Below are positions 45,995-56,661 of a stretch of 64,000 bases of DNA, piece by piece. The stretch lies in assembly GCA_019009955.1 (NCBI GenBank), contig CM032231.1:104483501-104547500 (forward strand), written 5' to 3'. The DNA is from Riptortus pedestris. Taxonomy: Eukaryota > Arthropoda > Insecta > Hemiptera > Alydidae. The first letter of the stretch is position 1. Every line of letters starts with the position of its first letter. A program made the position numbers and the translations under genes. The notes beneath the pieces are model-generated. The model searched no databases, had not been told where the DNA came from, and saw only the letters and a list, made by a program, of their open reading frames with translations.

Positions 45995-46507
45995 ATTATT
46001 TCTCTTAAGGGAAATCAGATATTGAGGTTGTACTCATGGCGTGATTTTCGAAACGTTTTCCTTAAATTTCCATCGATCTACTAGGTAGAGATGGCGAAAA
46101 TGAGGCCCGTTCAAAATTAAATATTTGTCCTTTACCACTCTAGAGGTCACAATTGTTAACTAATCGTTGCCATACTCAATATAAATGGCTGAAATAAGAT
46201 GTGGGAGGGGAGGGCTTTAGGAGGGAAATTTTGATAATTCGAAATATCTTAGTTTTAATACGTCAGATCGAAAAATTATATAAAACAATCATATTGCAAA
46301 TTTAATTATTTAAAAATGTCAATTTTGTCTATCGTGAATAATAACCAAGATATTTGAACGTTTTAGTTTTCAGCCTTCAGTAAATCCCCACTCCTACTAA
46401 TGTTTATTTATAAATAGTGAATATATGGAAAGATGACATTGCTAGAATATTACCCCAGCACGAGGGAATACTTTTTAGTTTACGCAGCCCCTACGTACGG
46501 ACATTTT
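45995..46507 (+). mobile_element. Family H, compact copy without microsatellite
   Basis: Left end TTTCTCTTAAGGGAAATCAG at 46000; left block complete; joins at CAAAATTAAATATTTGTCCT without any AT run; right block with a G-run 46202-46212; interior deleted; right terminus TTTACGCAGCCCCTACGTAC and GGACATTTT. About 510 bp. Confidence 0.75.
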
Positions 46508-47140
46508 AACTATAATTCGATTATTCATAGCTTTTATGTGAATTTAGTTCCACGCGTGCTATTTCCTTTTCTTTTTAGTACAGGCATTACAATAAATTCT
46601 TAGAGCAACGAAATAATATTATTCATAAGCCAATTTTCGGATACCGTCTGGAGCCCAGGAAGTGTATATGAAACGTCAGCCAGAATTCCCACTTAGACTT
46701 GGTACAGAGATTTTCGAATTCAGTTCCTACAAAATCAAATGAGATCTTGCTCACACTTGTATTATTTGACGGAAGATTGAACCTTTTGATATTGTGTGAG
46801 CGCTTCAAAGAAATCACTGAAACAACCGCCCATTGTGACAAAAATAGACATTTTTATTTGTCGGAGAAATGGGAGCCAAATATCATTCTGGGATGGACTG
46901 TATTATTACTTCTGTTTAGGAATACTTGGAAGTCTTAATCACTCAGTTTATATTATTCAGTGCTGATAAAAATATGTCTGAACAATACTGAATGTGTTTG
47001 CTACAGTGGAATATTTAATTAAATTGAATTTAGAAAACAAAAAGATAAAAATACTTAGAGGAATTTTCTATGTAGCTTTTAGTATGATTAAATTCTAATA
47101 TTCCGATACAGCTTTAAAACATAACTTTAATTATCATGGG
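46508..47140. other. Unassigned DNA
   Basis: Open frames on both strands at 46623-46938 show no motif. Confidence 0.4.
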
Positions 47141-47830
47141 GATGCTGGCCCACTTTCGGGGTGAAAATGGCGGCGCCCATGGATTTCCCGCCAAATATGA
47201 AGCCGTACGAGGGGGTCGGATAACTTCCGGTGTGCTACTACGAGGAACGTCACTCCAGATAGAGACCTCTATGGAACCAGCTCATGCTCAAGGAAAATGA
47301 AGCCGTACGAGGGGGATGGATCACTTCCGGTGAGCATTCTGAATGGACTGGTATCATGGTCTGGTGAACCGGGCCGTACGAGGGGGTCGGATCACTTCTG
47401 GTGAGCAATCTGAATGGACTGGTATCATGGTCTGGTGTCGTCACACCAGCTAGAACCGGCCAGCTCACGCTCAATGAAAAATGAAGCCGTACGAGGGGGT
47501 CGAGTAACTTCCGGTGTGCTACTACGAGGTACGTCACTCCAAATAGAACCTCTATGGAGCCAGCTCACGCTCAGGGGTAAAGGAAGCTGTACGAGGGGAT
47601 CTGATCACTTCCATTGAACTACTACGAAGTATGTCACTCAAGATAGCATATCTATGGAGCCTGATCATGCTCAGGGATAAATGGAGCCGTAGGAGGGGGT
47701 CTGATCACTTCCTCTCCATTCAACTACTACCAGGTACGTCACACCTGTCAGAACCAGCTCACGCTCAACCCGTCCACCTTCGTGGTGAAAATGGCAACGC
47801 CCATGGTTTACCCGCCAAAGCCACATAATC
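47141..47830. repeat. GC-richer ~100-bp tandem repeat, six units
   Basis: Units begin with a GAAGCCGTACGAGGGGGTC-type block at 47199, 47299, about 47370, 47483, 47583 and 47683. The body is CACTTCCGGTG, CTACTACGAGGTACGTCACTCC and GAGCCAGCTCACGCTCA. The third unit is internally different (GAATGGACTGGTATCATGGT, shared by two units). The array is bracketed by two copies of GGTGAAAATGGCGGCGCCCA-type sequence (47159 and 47784). The open frames here follow the repeat and are not gene-like. Confidence 0.85.
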
Positions 47831-48643
47831 GCCGAGCCCCGACGGCTCGATGAAGTTGACCATGGGCAGGCATACTCATCGTAGATAAGGCAGCAGGTCC
47901 CCGCTCTCTCTTAATACGTCACACTACCGCTCTTGGCCAGATATTCCGCTATCATCGGTGATTGTCTGCTCATGACCTGCCAGCGAATGATGCTGTAGGA
48001 GATGAATGAAAATTACCCGTAACAGGGGTATGTCGATAAATGGTGCTGTGGGACACTACTTATGTTAAGGTGATGATGAGATAAGATTTCACCAGGAGAT
48101 ATGAACCTGTAGAAGGGGTATGTTTGAGATGATGCTGATGATCCCATAGAACGAGGTATGCCCCCCCCCCCTTGTAGCATGAGGTATGGTTTTATCCCCC
48201 CCCCTCCACCCTTAGCCGTGAGAGCTGTCAACGTGATGGGTCATACAGAATGAGCTAGATAAGTAGTCGGTCTAGTTATCATGATAGTGTTGTCTATGAA
48301 TAGAATACGTCAGCAAGTATGTCTCATACAAGGCTACTAAATCAAGCGCATTTCGCATCGCACCATTGGTCCAGTTATTTTTAGGGTGGACTTAAGTCAT
48401 TGCATGACACCAGTAGCTATGGATGAATGACCCCCCCCCCCCTTCAGATCCGTTCTGAGTCCTTGACAAGCACCCTCGAATTCGGTCTATCGCCTTCGAG
48501 GCTTGTTTTTTCCTGTTGTATTACTAGCCTATCGCGTTACGCTTGCGTCATTAGGTGATAAGCAGTGATATGATTTGACATGTTCATGCCGGCACTCTTC
48601 CGCCTTTACTTCTCCCCTTCAAAGTGACTCCTCATCTCTCTAC

Positions 48644-48647
<4 letters not shown>
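47831..48647. other. GC-richer unassigned DNA with C-runs
   Basis: Continues the elevated GC of the tandem array. Contains an inverted motif GCCGAGCCCCGACGGC (47832-47847), C-runs at 48162-48171, 48197-48205 and 48431-48442, and repeated GAGGTATG phrases. No gene recognised. Confidence 0.5.

Positions 48648-48707
<60 letters not shown>
48648..48707. repeat. (GA)n microsatellite, 60 bp
   Basis: An uninterrupted AG dinucleotide run, the only long GA tract in a window otherwise dominated by AT and GT runs. Confidence 0.98.
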
Positions 48708-48711
<4 letters not shown>

Positions 48712-49395
48712 TTCATTTTCAGGAGTAATTCCTCTTAAAATTCTGTCGGTATTCGATGATGACAAAGTTATTGATGTATGCAATGTGGGAATAAGGAAAA
48801 AGCAGCAAAGCTATACTGTTTTGGAACTTAACTATAATTTCGGTAATTCTATAGCGGGTTATTGGTTTAACATTGTGGGAAATATACTGGATAAGTCTCG
48901 TGAAGATCACAAACCACCTTCTCTCAAACCAACCATCTAAAAAAAGGAATTATGAGATAGTCCAGAGCAGCAGACTATAAATAATAACAGGAAAGAACAG
49001 AAGATATACTGAGTGCTCTACTGACTTGTTAAACTAGTAACTCAGATGTATGTGAGACATCACCCTCTAATGCCGTTCCCTTATGCACGCTACATATGCG
49101 TGCAATGACACCTTATAATAATCTAGGAAACGTGATGAGGAAAAATAGCAGACATCGTTATAGATAAGGAAAAAGTAATAAAAAAAAAAAAAAGGACCGA
49201 GATGAGGAAAAAACTATTCTAGAAAACTTTAAAGGAGTATGTCACTGCCTTAATGTGGAAATTTATGAATTTTAATAAAAAAATAATAAAAATAAGTACT
49301 CACCACCTTTATATTTGTGTATCAATCATTCTTCATCATTCAGAATATACGAGCTAGAGCAGATGATATATTCTACTCTTCAGAGCGGTTGATCA
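48708..49395. other. Unassigned DNA
   Basis: No recognisable polymerase or repeat text. An A14 run lies at 49180-49193. Confidence 0.4.
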
Positions 49396-49890
49396 TTGTT
49401 TATTTTCAATTGTACAATTTCCAAGTGCTAATATAGATATCATGGGGTAGACAGACGTGTCAAGATAATCAAACATTTCTATAAAGTCATTATACAGATC
49501 AGTAGTAGTTACTTTATATATGAATGAATCCGTGTCACAGTATGTCAAAGTAATTTTTCTGGACCATACTTGGTGAGCAAAATGATACTCATACATCACG
49601 TGATACATCTACATAACATGATATATCTAAGATGCTAGTCCCAATTGCCCTAGATTTATTTATTTTTATTTTATCTTTATCTTTCTAACATGAATAGCTG
49701 CCATATTTTCTTAATAAATAGTTCTATCTATAAATGATGGTTTGGACATAATTTTTCAAGTTTTATCACTACAACATAGTAATTTCATTTAATCTCTAAC
49801 GTACTATCATACTTCCAGAGACCTTTTTCAAAGTCTGTAGTTGCTAATTTTCTCAGCTTTGTATTAATATCAATATACACAGCTTCAACC
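49396..49890 (-). pseudogene. Degraded family-B DNA polymerase fragment
   Basis: Minus-strand pieces align in order with residues about 945-1100 of the polymerase at 50647-54333. YIDINTKLRKLATTDFEKGL comes first (49860-49800 region), then a gap where motif B should be, then SFIDRTIY and ENMAAIHVRKIKIK, then SILDIS and MYEYHF, then TLTYCDTDSFIY (motif C with one Cys change) and FDYLDTSVYP. At least two frameshifts and a stop separate them. Because the sequence differs a lot from the intact copy, this is a diverged relative rather than a fresh duplicate. Same strand as the intact ORF and about 750 bp downstream of it. Confidence 0.75.
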
Positions 49891-50635
49891 AGTGTGGCTA
49901 TTGGAATCATATCACCCCCCCCCCAAAAAAAAAAAAAGTAACCCATTCTCTAAAACAAGTGATTGATCTAGTTTTTTCATGGTTTAACACTATTAGCTTA
50001 AACCGTAATAGGGTTGTGGAGGAGTGTTTTAATTTCACTCTTGTTTTGGAATTCCCAAGGTTGTGATAAGATCCAAAACGTCCTTCTTCGTTATTATAGC
50101 AGCACCTAGTGTTTCATTGAAGTACGTATTAGGAATTGAAACAATTTACAAGCTTTATTTTTGACATTTATATTACTATTTTTTTTGTTTCTCAAATATG
50201 GTCATATACGTAAAGATACTTCGCTTGATATTTCGATAATGATAGCATGTGCTCAATTCAAGTTGAGTGTTAAACAACTAAAAACCAAATTTCGTATGTA
50301 ATACAAGAGGAATAGGGTAAAGCAAATAAAACAAAAGATTACTGGATCAGATTTATTGTCATATAATCATACATAATTTCATTGGTAATTGTTATGATAC
50401 ATTTCTTTATTACATAAGTAAGTACACTTTTTCCTTAATATTAATATATGTTGTGGACGTCTGGGAATGATGTACAATATATAATTTCAAAGAAAATACA
50501 CAGAAAGGTATTAACAGTTTAAATGTTATATATGCATAGGATTTACAAAATGTCTGATAAGTTAAACAGTAACAACTAATATAAAATACAAATTTTAAAA
50601 AAAAACAATACATGGCATATTACAAATATTTTGTT
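49891..50635. other. DNA between the two polymerase copies
   Basis: Contains an abrupt C11-A13 junction at about 49914-49937. No coding matches. Presumed 3' flank of the intact ORF. Confidence 0.45.
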
Positions 50636-50641
50636 TTTATT
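50636..50641 (-). terminator. Polyadenylation signal of the polymerase ORF
   Basis: AATAAA on the minus strand, six bases after the TAG stop at 50647-50649. A very compact 3' end. Confidence 0.5.
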
Positions 50642-50646
50642 TCATA

Positions 50647-53600
50647 CTAGCTGCTTTCACTGTCCATAGGTTCATATCCAATTGCTCTCGTAGATATTCC
50701 ATCTTCTAGTATTACTCGTTTGTCGTCAGCCCCTGAGAGAGATATCTTGTTGACCTCATAGGATGCCACCTTGTGTTGCTTTGACATTATCATTCTCATT
50801 GGAGTAAACATGGGAGTTCCAGATGAAATACATTTTACATAGTCATCAAATTCTATATGTCGTTTTAAAGCAATTTTCTTCACTCCTTTGGCTTTTTTGA
50901 GAGCGCACTCTCCATTAATTTTTATAGCATACATTTTGGCTCTTAAGCCAACAAATGCCGTCACTATTTTTGCTTGAGCTTCATCTTTGAATTTCCCCAA
51001 AACTTTCTTATTTAGAGTCGAGTAGCAAGGATGCTCTGGTGGATAATCTGAAGTGTCTAAATAGGTCATGAAATTCAATTTATCCTGGTAAATATCTTTG
51101 GTCTGTATTAGATGAATGAATGAGTCTGTATCCGTGTACATTAATTTTAACCTTTCAGGCCCATAAAACGGTAGTAGCACATCATAGTGGTATTCGTACA
51201 TGAGCGTCTTCGATATGTCTAGGATACACAAGCCTATGTATATTGGTTTGTCAAAAATGATTTTCCTCTTAGCTAAATGAACACTCGCTAGATTAGGCCC
51301 ATATATTGTCCTGTCTATAAATGTATTTTTGGCTATAAGTTTTTCTAATGTTTTTACATCTGTTACAAGACGAATGTCTATCCGTTTTCTTATCCCTTCC
51401 ATTGTTTTTCCAAATATTGCATTATTAAATAACTTGAAGAGGTCTTTTTCAAATTCGTTGGTGGCTGACTTTCTTAGGCTATTATTAAATTCAATGTAGT
51501 CTTTGAGCCAGGGGGACTGGTGAAATTTTAAGGCCCTGTGGATTTTTACCAATTTTAACCCATGGTACAAAGCTTGTTTCAAACTCATGTAATGAGCAAC
51601 ATAATGGTTTCTATTTCCTAAATGTGGTATTAATTTTTTATGAACTGACCCCTGGGGAACTATAGCTTCTGGAAGAAATGGAAAATCGCTGTGTAGTTTG
51701 TGCAGTTGTTGAGGGTATTCTATGTCAACGTCCAATATATAACCTACAGGATCGTCCTCGTGCATCTTAGACAGGTCTATGCTTGCAGGATCGACCCACA
51801 CGAATCCTCCGTAAGGAAGATGGTGACACATAGCCCAACCGTACTGATTGTTAGCATCTTCGTATGTAATAAATTGTGTTGGCATATTCTCGTTGTATCC
51901 TGGAACGTACTTATTATTTGCTTCAGCGAATCGGTGTGATACTTGACAGATACCTCCCCTGATGCCTGATTCTACCATCAATAGTTGTTCATAATCTAGT
52001 AAGAGCTCTAGCTTGATGTTTGTATATTTCAGCATTGCATCGTAGCTAAGCCCTGGTAGGGTGAAATAAAAAGCAGGGTCAAGGCCATGAGATTTAAGGG
52101 TACTATCTCTGAATGCTTCAAAGACGTCAGCCAGGAGAAGTACATCGGTGAGGAGATACAAGTCGCTATATTCACCTAGCGTCGCACAATTGAAGTTTTC
52201 CCAGATTAGTTGAGCATGAGAATAATCTTCGTCTGTAACATCACTTTCATTGAGCTGACTATAAAAGTGCTCCTTCTTCGGCAAGGCTCCTTCCTCCAGT
52301 TTTTCCCACGAGTCAATGTAATCATAAGGAAAAACGCCTTTTCTACAAACAAGCTTCGTGTTTTCGATTCCAAAAAATTTCGTTGTTTCTGGATGCTGTG
52401 GTAAATTTCTTACTAGCTTGTCTAAACTAGATGACATAAAGCGAAATGTGTCGATGAATCTAATTTTCATTTTTCCAACATGTTTACTGAACGATATATA
52501 CTTTTCCTCAGTGCTTGGAATTACTTCTACCTTACTAGTGTCACACCCAAGTTGTTTTATTATGAAATGCGCATCATATCCGCTCAAATTATGGATAAAT
52601 ACTGGTATGAAGTTTGGATTAGTACATTTCAAGTTGCAACTGTTGTGAGCACTTCCTCTTACACGACCGTTCAGATGATCATGGTCTAACACCTTCCAAT
52701 CATCTACTGTAAAGCTTTTCTTGCATAAATAGCATTCTTCAGCTAATCGATGATCCTTTAACTGTTTTTCAGACAATTCTTCTATTGGTTGATTACGGCT
52801 ATAAATTTTCTCAACCTTTTGTGTTATCTCTATTAGCTGGGTCATGAATTTTTCGGCAGCATCTGGTCCTCTATAAATGATTGGCTTATCTGGTAGTGTA
52901 GTGCCAACTGAATGAGTACTCTTAACATATAGCGCATAGCTCATTGGGATATGAGTCTGGTATGGTAAAGTATAACTAGATGTATTGTCTGGTCGGCATG
53001 TGCTGTGAGGAACCAAAATACTTTCAAAGTCTGCGTATATGACATATGGCACTTTTAGTGCTCTTTCAACATTTTTAAACTCAACTATCGGTTTCTTGGA
53101 GGGCATTTCGATTCTAGCAATCGGGTGATTAGAGCACAATCGTTTATGTTCCTCCAATTTCAATTCAGCCTTAACCCCACACCGGTTATCAAAATGGGTA
53201 AAACAGCGTTTACAAGTTAATACACGTTCTTTGTGCTTTGTCAACTGGGACCACACTAATTTTTCAAAATTTTTTATATACACGTAGTGTTTTTTATCGC
53301 CATCTTCTAACAAAAGAAGGTCTCTATGGTCTGGGAGTTCCTTATCTACCACTTTCAAAGGATATATTTCCCCTTTTTCATCGAGTCCAAAGACGTTTAT
53401 TGAGATATTGTTTAGTTTCTCAAAACTATGAATTTCATTCAGCGGAGTAGGGAATGATAAGTATGTGAAGTCGTACAAGTCACTCAATGTTTTATATTTG
53501 GATATTCTTTGTGGGTTCTTCACAACAAATTTTGCTAAAACTGCATATATAAAACATTTTGAGTCGTAATTTTCAACATTCACACAAGCTTGTTTACTGG

Positions 53601-54333
53601 CTATACATGCTGGTAATGGAATGTATGTACTTCCTCGTAATGGGTTGTGCTTATTTATCCTAAGGCGCAAACCATCCACTTCTGACAGACTCCATCCGCT
53701 TTTCTTCAGCATTGACTCTTCCATTTCAGTGGTAATTTTTTTATATTTATTAAATAAGAATTGATCCAAATTAGTTTCTGTATACACTGGAGAGTTGACA
53801 GTTTTGAATGCTCTATCACTCGTTTCTCCAATGCTATTTGTAAATCTGCATTCCACTAACAAATTAACTTTTAATGCTCTATGTATTTTCAACTGATCCT
53901 TAATGGTGTTCACAACAGCATTTTTACAGGAAGACAAAAAGGATAACAAATCATGGCAGTCGTCGCATCTGATGAAGTAAGATTTTAATCGATTTTCAAA
54001 AGCAGTTTCATACTCGATTAATCCACCACTATCGATAACTGTGGCTAATAATTGGTTTTTCGACGGCTCTTTTTTAGCAATTTTAGGTAAGGCAATTCCA
54101 CATACTTCTTCATGTCGCATACCGTTATATTCATTTCTGAATTTAGCACCACATTTTTTACAATTATAGGATTTACCGCATGATAATTCGTGTCTTCTTA
54201 AATTCTTTTCGTTAATAATTGCAGAACAAATTTTACACGCCTTACCGAATAAAATGTTATGAACAATGATTCTATGCAAATCCAAGTCCTGTTTTCCTTC
54301 AAATGACGCATCACAATGGCTGCAGGAGAACAT
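50647..54333 (-). CDS. Protein-primed family-B DNA polymerase with zinc fingers (Polinton/Maverick-like)
   Basis: An uninterrupted 1228-codon frame, the longest in the window, encoding a replicative polymerase of the DNA_pol_B_2 type. Three N-terminal zinc fingers use C4/C7/H20/H25, C33/C36/H48/C52 and C58/C61/H74/C78; a further Cys/His cluster lies at 374-400. The 3'-5' exonuclease has Exo I YADFES (433-438), Exo II HNLSGYD (581-587) and Exo III YLLTD (726-730). Inserted between Exo I and II is an endonuclease VII-like zinc/HNH segment (C534, C537, HDHLNGRVRGSAHNSCN 551-567). Polymerase motif A is EDANNQYGWAM (825-835), B is KLFNNAIFGKT (967-977), C is YTDTDS (1066-1071), and a Lys motif KAKGVKK follows (1147-1153). 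All catalytic acids are present. Polinton integrase, ATPase, protease and capsid genes are not seen nearby, nor terminal repeats. The copy may be recently inserted, under selection, or a solitary remnant of a mobile or virus-like element. Confidence 0.92.
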   Translation of the reverse strand: MFSCSHCDASFEGKQDLDLHRIIVHNILFGKACKICSAIINEKNLRRHELSCGKSYNCKKCGAKFRNEYNGMRHEEVCGIALPKIAKKEPSKNQLLATVIDSGGLIEYETAFENRLKSYFIRCDDCHDLLSFLSSCKNAVVNTIKDQLKIHRALKVNLLVECRFTNSIGETSDRAFKTVNSPVYTETNLDQFLFNKYKKITTEMEESMLKKSGWSLSEVDGLRLRINKHNPLRGSTYIPLPACIASKQACVNVENYDSKCFIYAVLAKFVVKNPQRISKYKTLSDLYDFTYLSFPTPLNEIHSFEKLNNISINVFGLDEKGEIYPLKVVDKELPDHRDLLLLEDGDKKHYVYIKNFEKLVWSQLTKHKERVLTCKRCFTHFDNRCGVKAELKLEEHKRLCSNHPIARIEMPSKKPIVEFKNVERALKVPYVIYADFESILVPHSTCRPDNTSSYTLPYQTHIPMSYALYVKSTHSVGTTLPDKPIIYRGPDAAEKFMTQLIEITQKVEKIYSRNQPIEELSEKQLKDHRLAEECYLCKKSFTVDDWKVLDHDHLNGRVRGSAHNSCNLKCTNPNFIPVFIHNLSGYDAHFIIKQLGCDTSKVEVIPSTEEKYISFSKHVGKMKIRFIDTFRFMSSSLDKLVRNLPQHPETTKFFGIENTKLVCRKGVFPYDYIDSWEKLEEGALPKKEHFYSQLNESDVTDEDYSHAQLIWENFNCATLGEYSDLYLLTDVLLLADVFEAFRDSTLKSHGLDPAFYFTLPGLSYDAMLKYTNIKLELLLDYEQLLMVESGIRGGICQVSHRFAEANNKYVPGYNENMPTQFITYEDANNQYGWAMCHHLPYGGFVWVDPASIDLSKMHEDDPVGYILDVDIEYPQQLHKLHSDFPFLPEAIVPQGSVHKKLIPHLGNRNHYVAHYMSLKQALYHGLKLVKIHRALKFHQSPWLKDYIEFNNSLRKSATNEFEKDLFKLFNNAIFGKTMEGIRKRIDIRLVTDVKTLEKLIAKNTFIDRTIYGPNLASVHLAKRKIIFDKPIYIGLCILDISKTLMYEYHYDVLLPFYGPERLKLMYTDTDSFIHLIQTKDIYQDKLNFMTYLDTSDYPPEHPCYSTLNKKVLGKFKDEAQAKIVTAFVGLRAKMYAIKINGECALKKAKGVKKIALKRHIEFDDYVKCISSGTPMFTPMRMIMSKQHKVASYEVNKISLSGADDKRVILEDGISTRAIGYEPMDSESS

Positions 54334-54364
54334 GTTGTCTGTTCGATGTCTGGGACAAAACTGG

Positions 54365-54378
54365 TATAATATATATAA
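54365..54378 (-). promoter_or_regulatory. Possible TATA box upstream of the polymerase ORF
   Basis: TTATATATATTATA on the minus strand lies about 32 bp before the ATG at 54331-54333, which would leave almost no 5' UTR. AT-rich strings are common here, so this is weak. Confidence 0.3.
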
Positions 54379-55411
54379 GAATTAGTGATTTATGGGAAAG
54401 GGGGAGGGGTAATGCGGTAAGTTTTATCTCCTCTTATCACCGCAGGAAATGATCCTATACATATGAGTCAACTATCAGAGTCCTGTGGAGAAGGTGAATA
54501 AACAAAATAATGAATTCATTTTATTTCATTATTTAAATCAATAATTATATTTCAATCAATAATCAATCAATAATTATATTAATTTTCAACAATTCCCCAT
54601 GGAGGTGTACGTGTGCGTGCGTATGTGTGCGTGTGTGTGTGAGTGCGCGCGCCTATTTAATTAAAGTTTCGACCTTTGAGAAGCAGGTGGGAAAGTCTAG
54701 TTAATAAATGATCCTAATTCTTGTATGCTAAATCGATAATGTTTCGATACTAATTCCTAATTCAACTTGTGTTGAAAATGGAGAAGAAAATTATAGCAGA
54801 GTCCGTCCGAGGACGAAATCTCATCCCAACATGTGCATGAAGTCATCTTCTAATCTATAATCTAAAATCTATAGGAGCTGGGTGAGTTCACAGACAGTGA
54901 CGAGCTTCCTCCTAACATGACTTATCATGCATTTATATTTATAAGCTTCGGACGGTAGTCCAGCGAATTCACTATAATACACTTAGCTAATTGTACATAT
55001 AAGCTAATGCAAAATTTTAAAAATAAAGTACAACAGTGAACCAAATCAATAAGAATGCTATGTCTGGAAGTATGATTCCTCCCGAAATATTTTGGTATAA
55101 GTTTAAAATAAAACAGAGAATAAATTAAAATTTAATTAGATCTAAATAATCTTCTTTAAAAAAAATACTGTGATACAAAATAATTGTAGTATCTTACTAC
55201 TATTTAATTTTTATTTGTCAGAAAATTTGATCTAGCCCCGGTCTAGAAGTCTATAATTGACCAGTGCTTTATTAGCTAAGCCACAAACTCGAGAGACGAA
55301 AAATTAGATTAATATATATCTGGTGAACAATTCCGAAAAATTCAAATCCCCACATCCACATTCAAGAGGAGAGTCAGTTAATTGCGTAAATTTTTGGTTT
55401 ACTGAGATACT
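54379..55411. other. Flank of the polymerase ORF, nothing recognised
   Basis: No other transposon protein and no terminal inverted repeat matching the 49-50 kb side was seen. A GTGTGCGTGCGTATGTGTGC stretch lies at 54612-54645. Confidence 0.45.
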
Positions 55412-55489
55412 TGTTAACAGATTTCCTCTAAGGCAAATCAGCTATTATGGTTGTACTCATAACACAATTTTCGAAAAATGTCCTGGAAA

Positions 55490-56254
55490 TTATATATTAT
55501 ATATTAGCTATGGTACCCGGCATCGCCCGGGAAATCATTTGAGGCCAAATGATGATGGTATTTTTTTGAGGCTTCACTTTGTACAATATTTTTACATTTT
55601 CTCGTCACAATGCTCAGGATTTACACACGAATTCGGCGTACTGGGGCTGCTTCTATAGTTTTTCGCGTATACCTTATTTATACTTCGTTATACGGCAAAA
55701 GTGCAAATGACCAAAGTTACGTTAAATAACAAAACAAACAACTTTTGTTATATGCACGTTGGCCGAAAAATGAACAGATTAAGAAATATGGCGATTTTAT
55801 ATTTCACTCCTCATAACCCGGGCCGAACAGGAGTGAGTTCGTACCTCGAAATTTTAATATAGCTTATAATCAGGATGTCAATACAAAATCACATACAGTT
55901 CGGGTGAGTATTTTGTGCCATATGAAATTGTTGACTCCCACTGTATTTATTAGCGTATAACTCATTTATAATTCGGTATGCGACAAAAGTGTATATAGCA
56001 TAGGTTACTCTAAATAACAAAATAAACAACTTTTGTTATGTGCATATTTGCCGAAAAACCAATAGGAAACGAAATATCGCTATTTTTAATATTTGAGGCC
56101 TTCCTTATAACCCCCCACTCCTGTTCGTCTCAGAGAATATTAACATAGCCTAAAGTCTAAGTTGGGTTAGTAGTAATATACATACCAAGTTTTATAATAA
56201 TCGGTTCAGCCGATTACGATTCTATAAAGGACATTCAGAAAAACATTATAAAAA
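55490..56254 (+). mobile_element. Repeat family B, complete copy inside a family H slot
   Basis: Starts at AT-rich text, then the hairpin GTACCCGGCATCGCCCGGGA, the head block (CTTCACTTTGTACAATATTT), two AATAACAAAA...AACTTTTGTTAT modules about 290 bp apart, and a tail CGGTTCAGCCGATTACGATT with GAAAAACATTATAAAAATG leading into (AT)n. No protein is encoded. The AT/AT edges suggest a preference for, or origin in, AT microsatellites. Confidence 0.65.
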
Positions 56255-56349
<95 letters not shown>

Positions 56350-56661
56350 TAACGCTCTAACGGTCGAAATTTTGGCTTGACCGTTACCAAACTCGATATT
56401 TAAACGTTTTATGTAAAACAAACGATCAAGTTCATTAATGGCTGAAATCCGACCAGTGTGTGGGGGTTTAAAAGGGGAATTTCGAAAATTCTTTATATCT
56501 CCGTTATTATTTCGGATCGAAAAATTGTATAGACCAGTCTTATTTTAAATGTAATATTCTATAAATATTATTAGGAACATTTTTGCACTATCTTATTAAC
56601 CGAGATATTGGAATTTTTTTAATTTTTGGCCATCAGACTCCTCCACATGCGATATTAACAA

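Noticed and set aside
47250..47828. Open frames over the 100-bp tandem repeat
   Set aside because: The peptides simply repeat with the DNA unit and change frame at unit junctions.
51700..53450. Plus-strand open frames of 64-96 codons inside the polymerase locus
   Set aside because: Antisense shadows of the 1228-codon frame with no motifs of their own.
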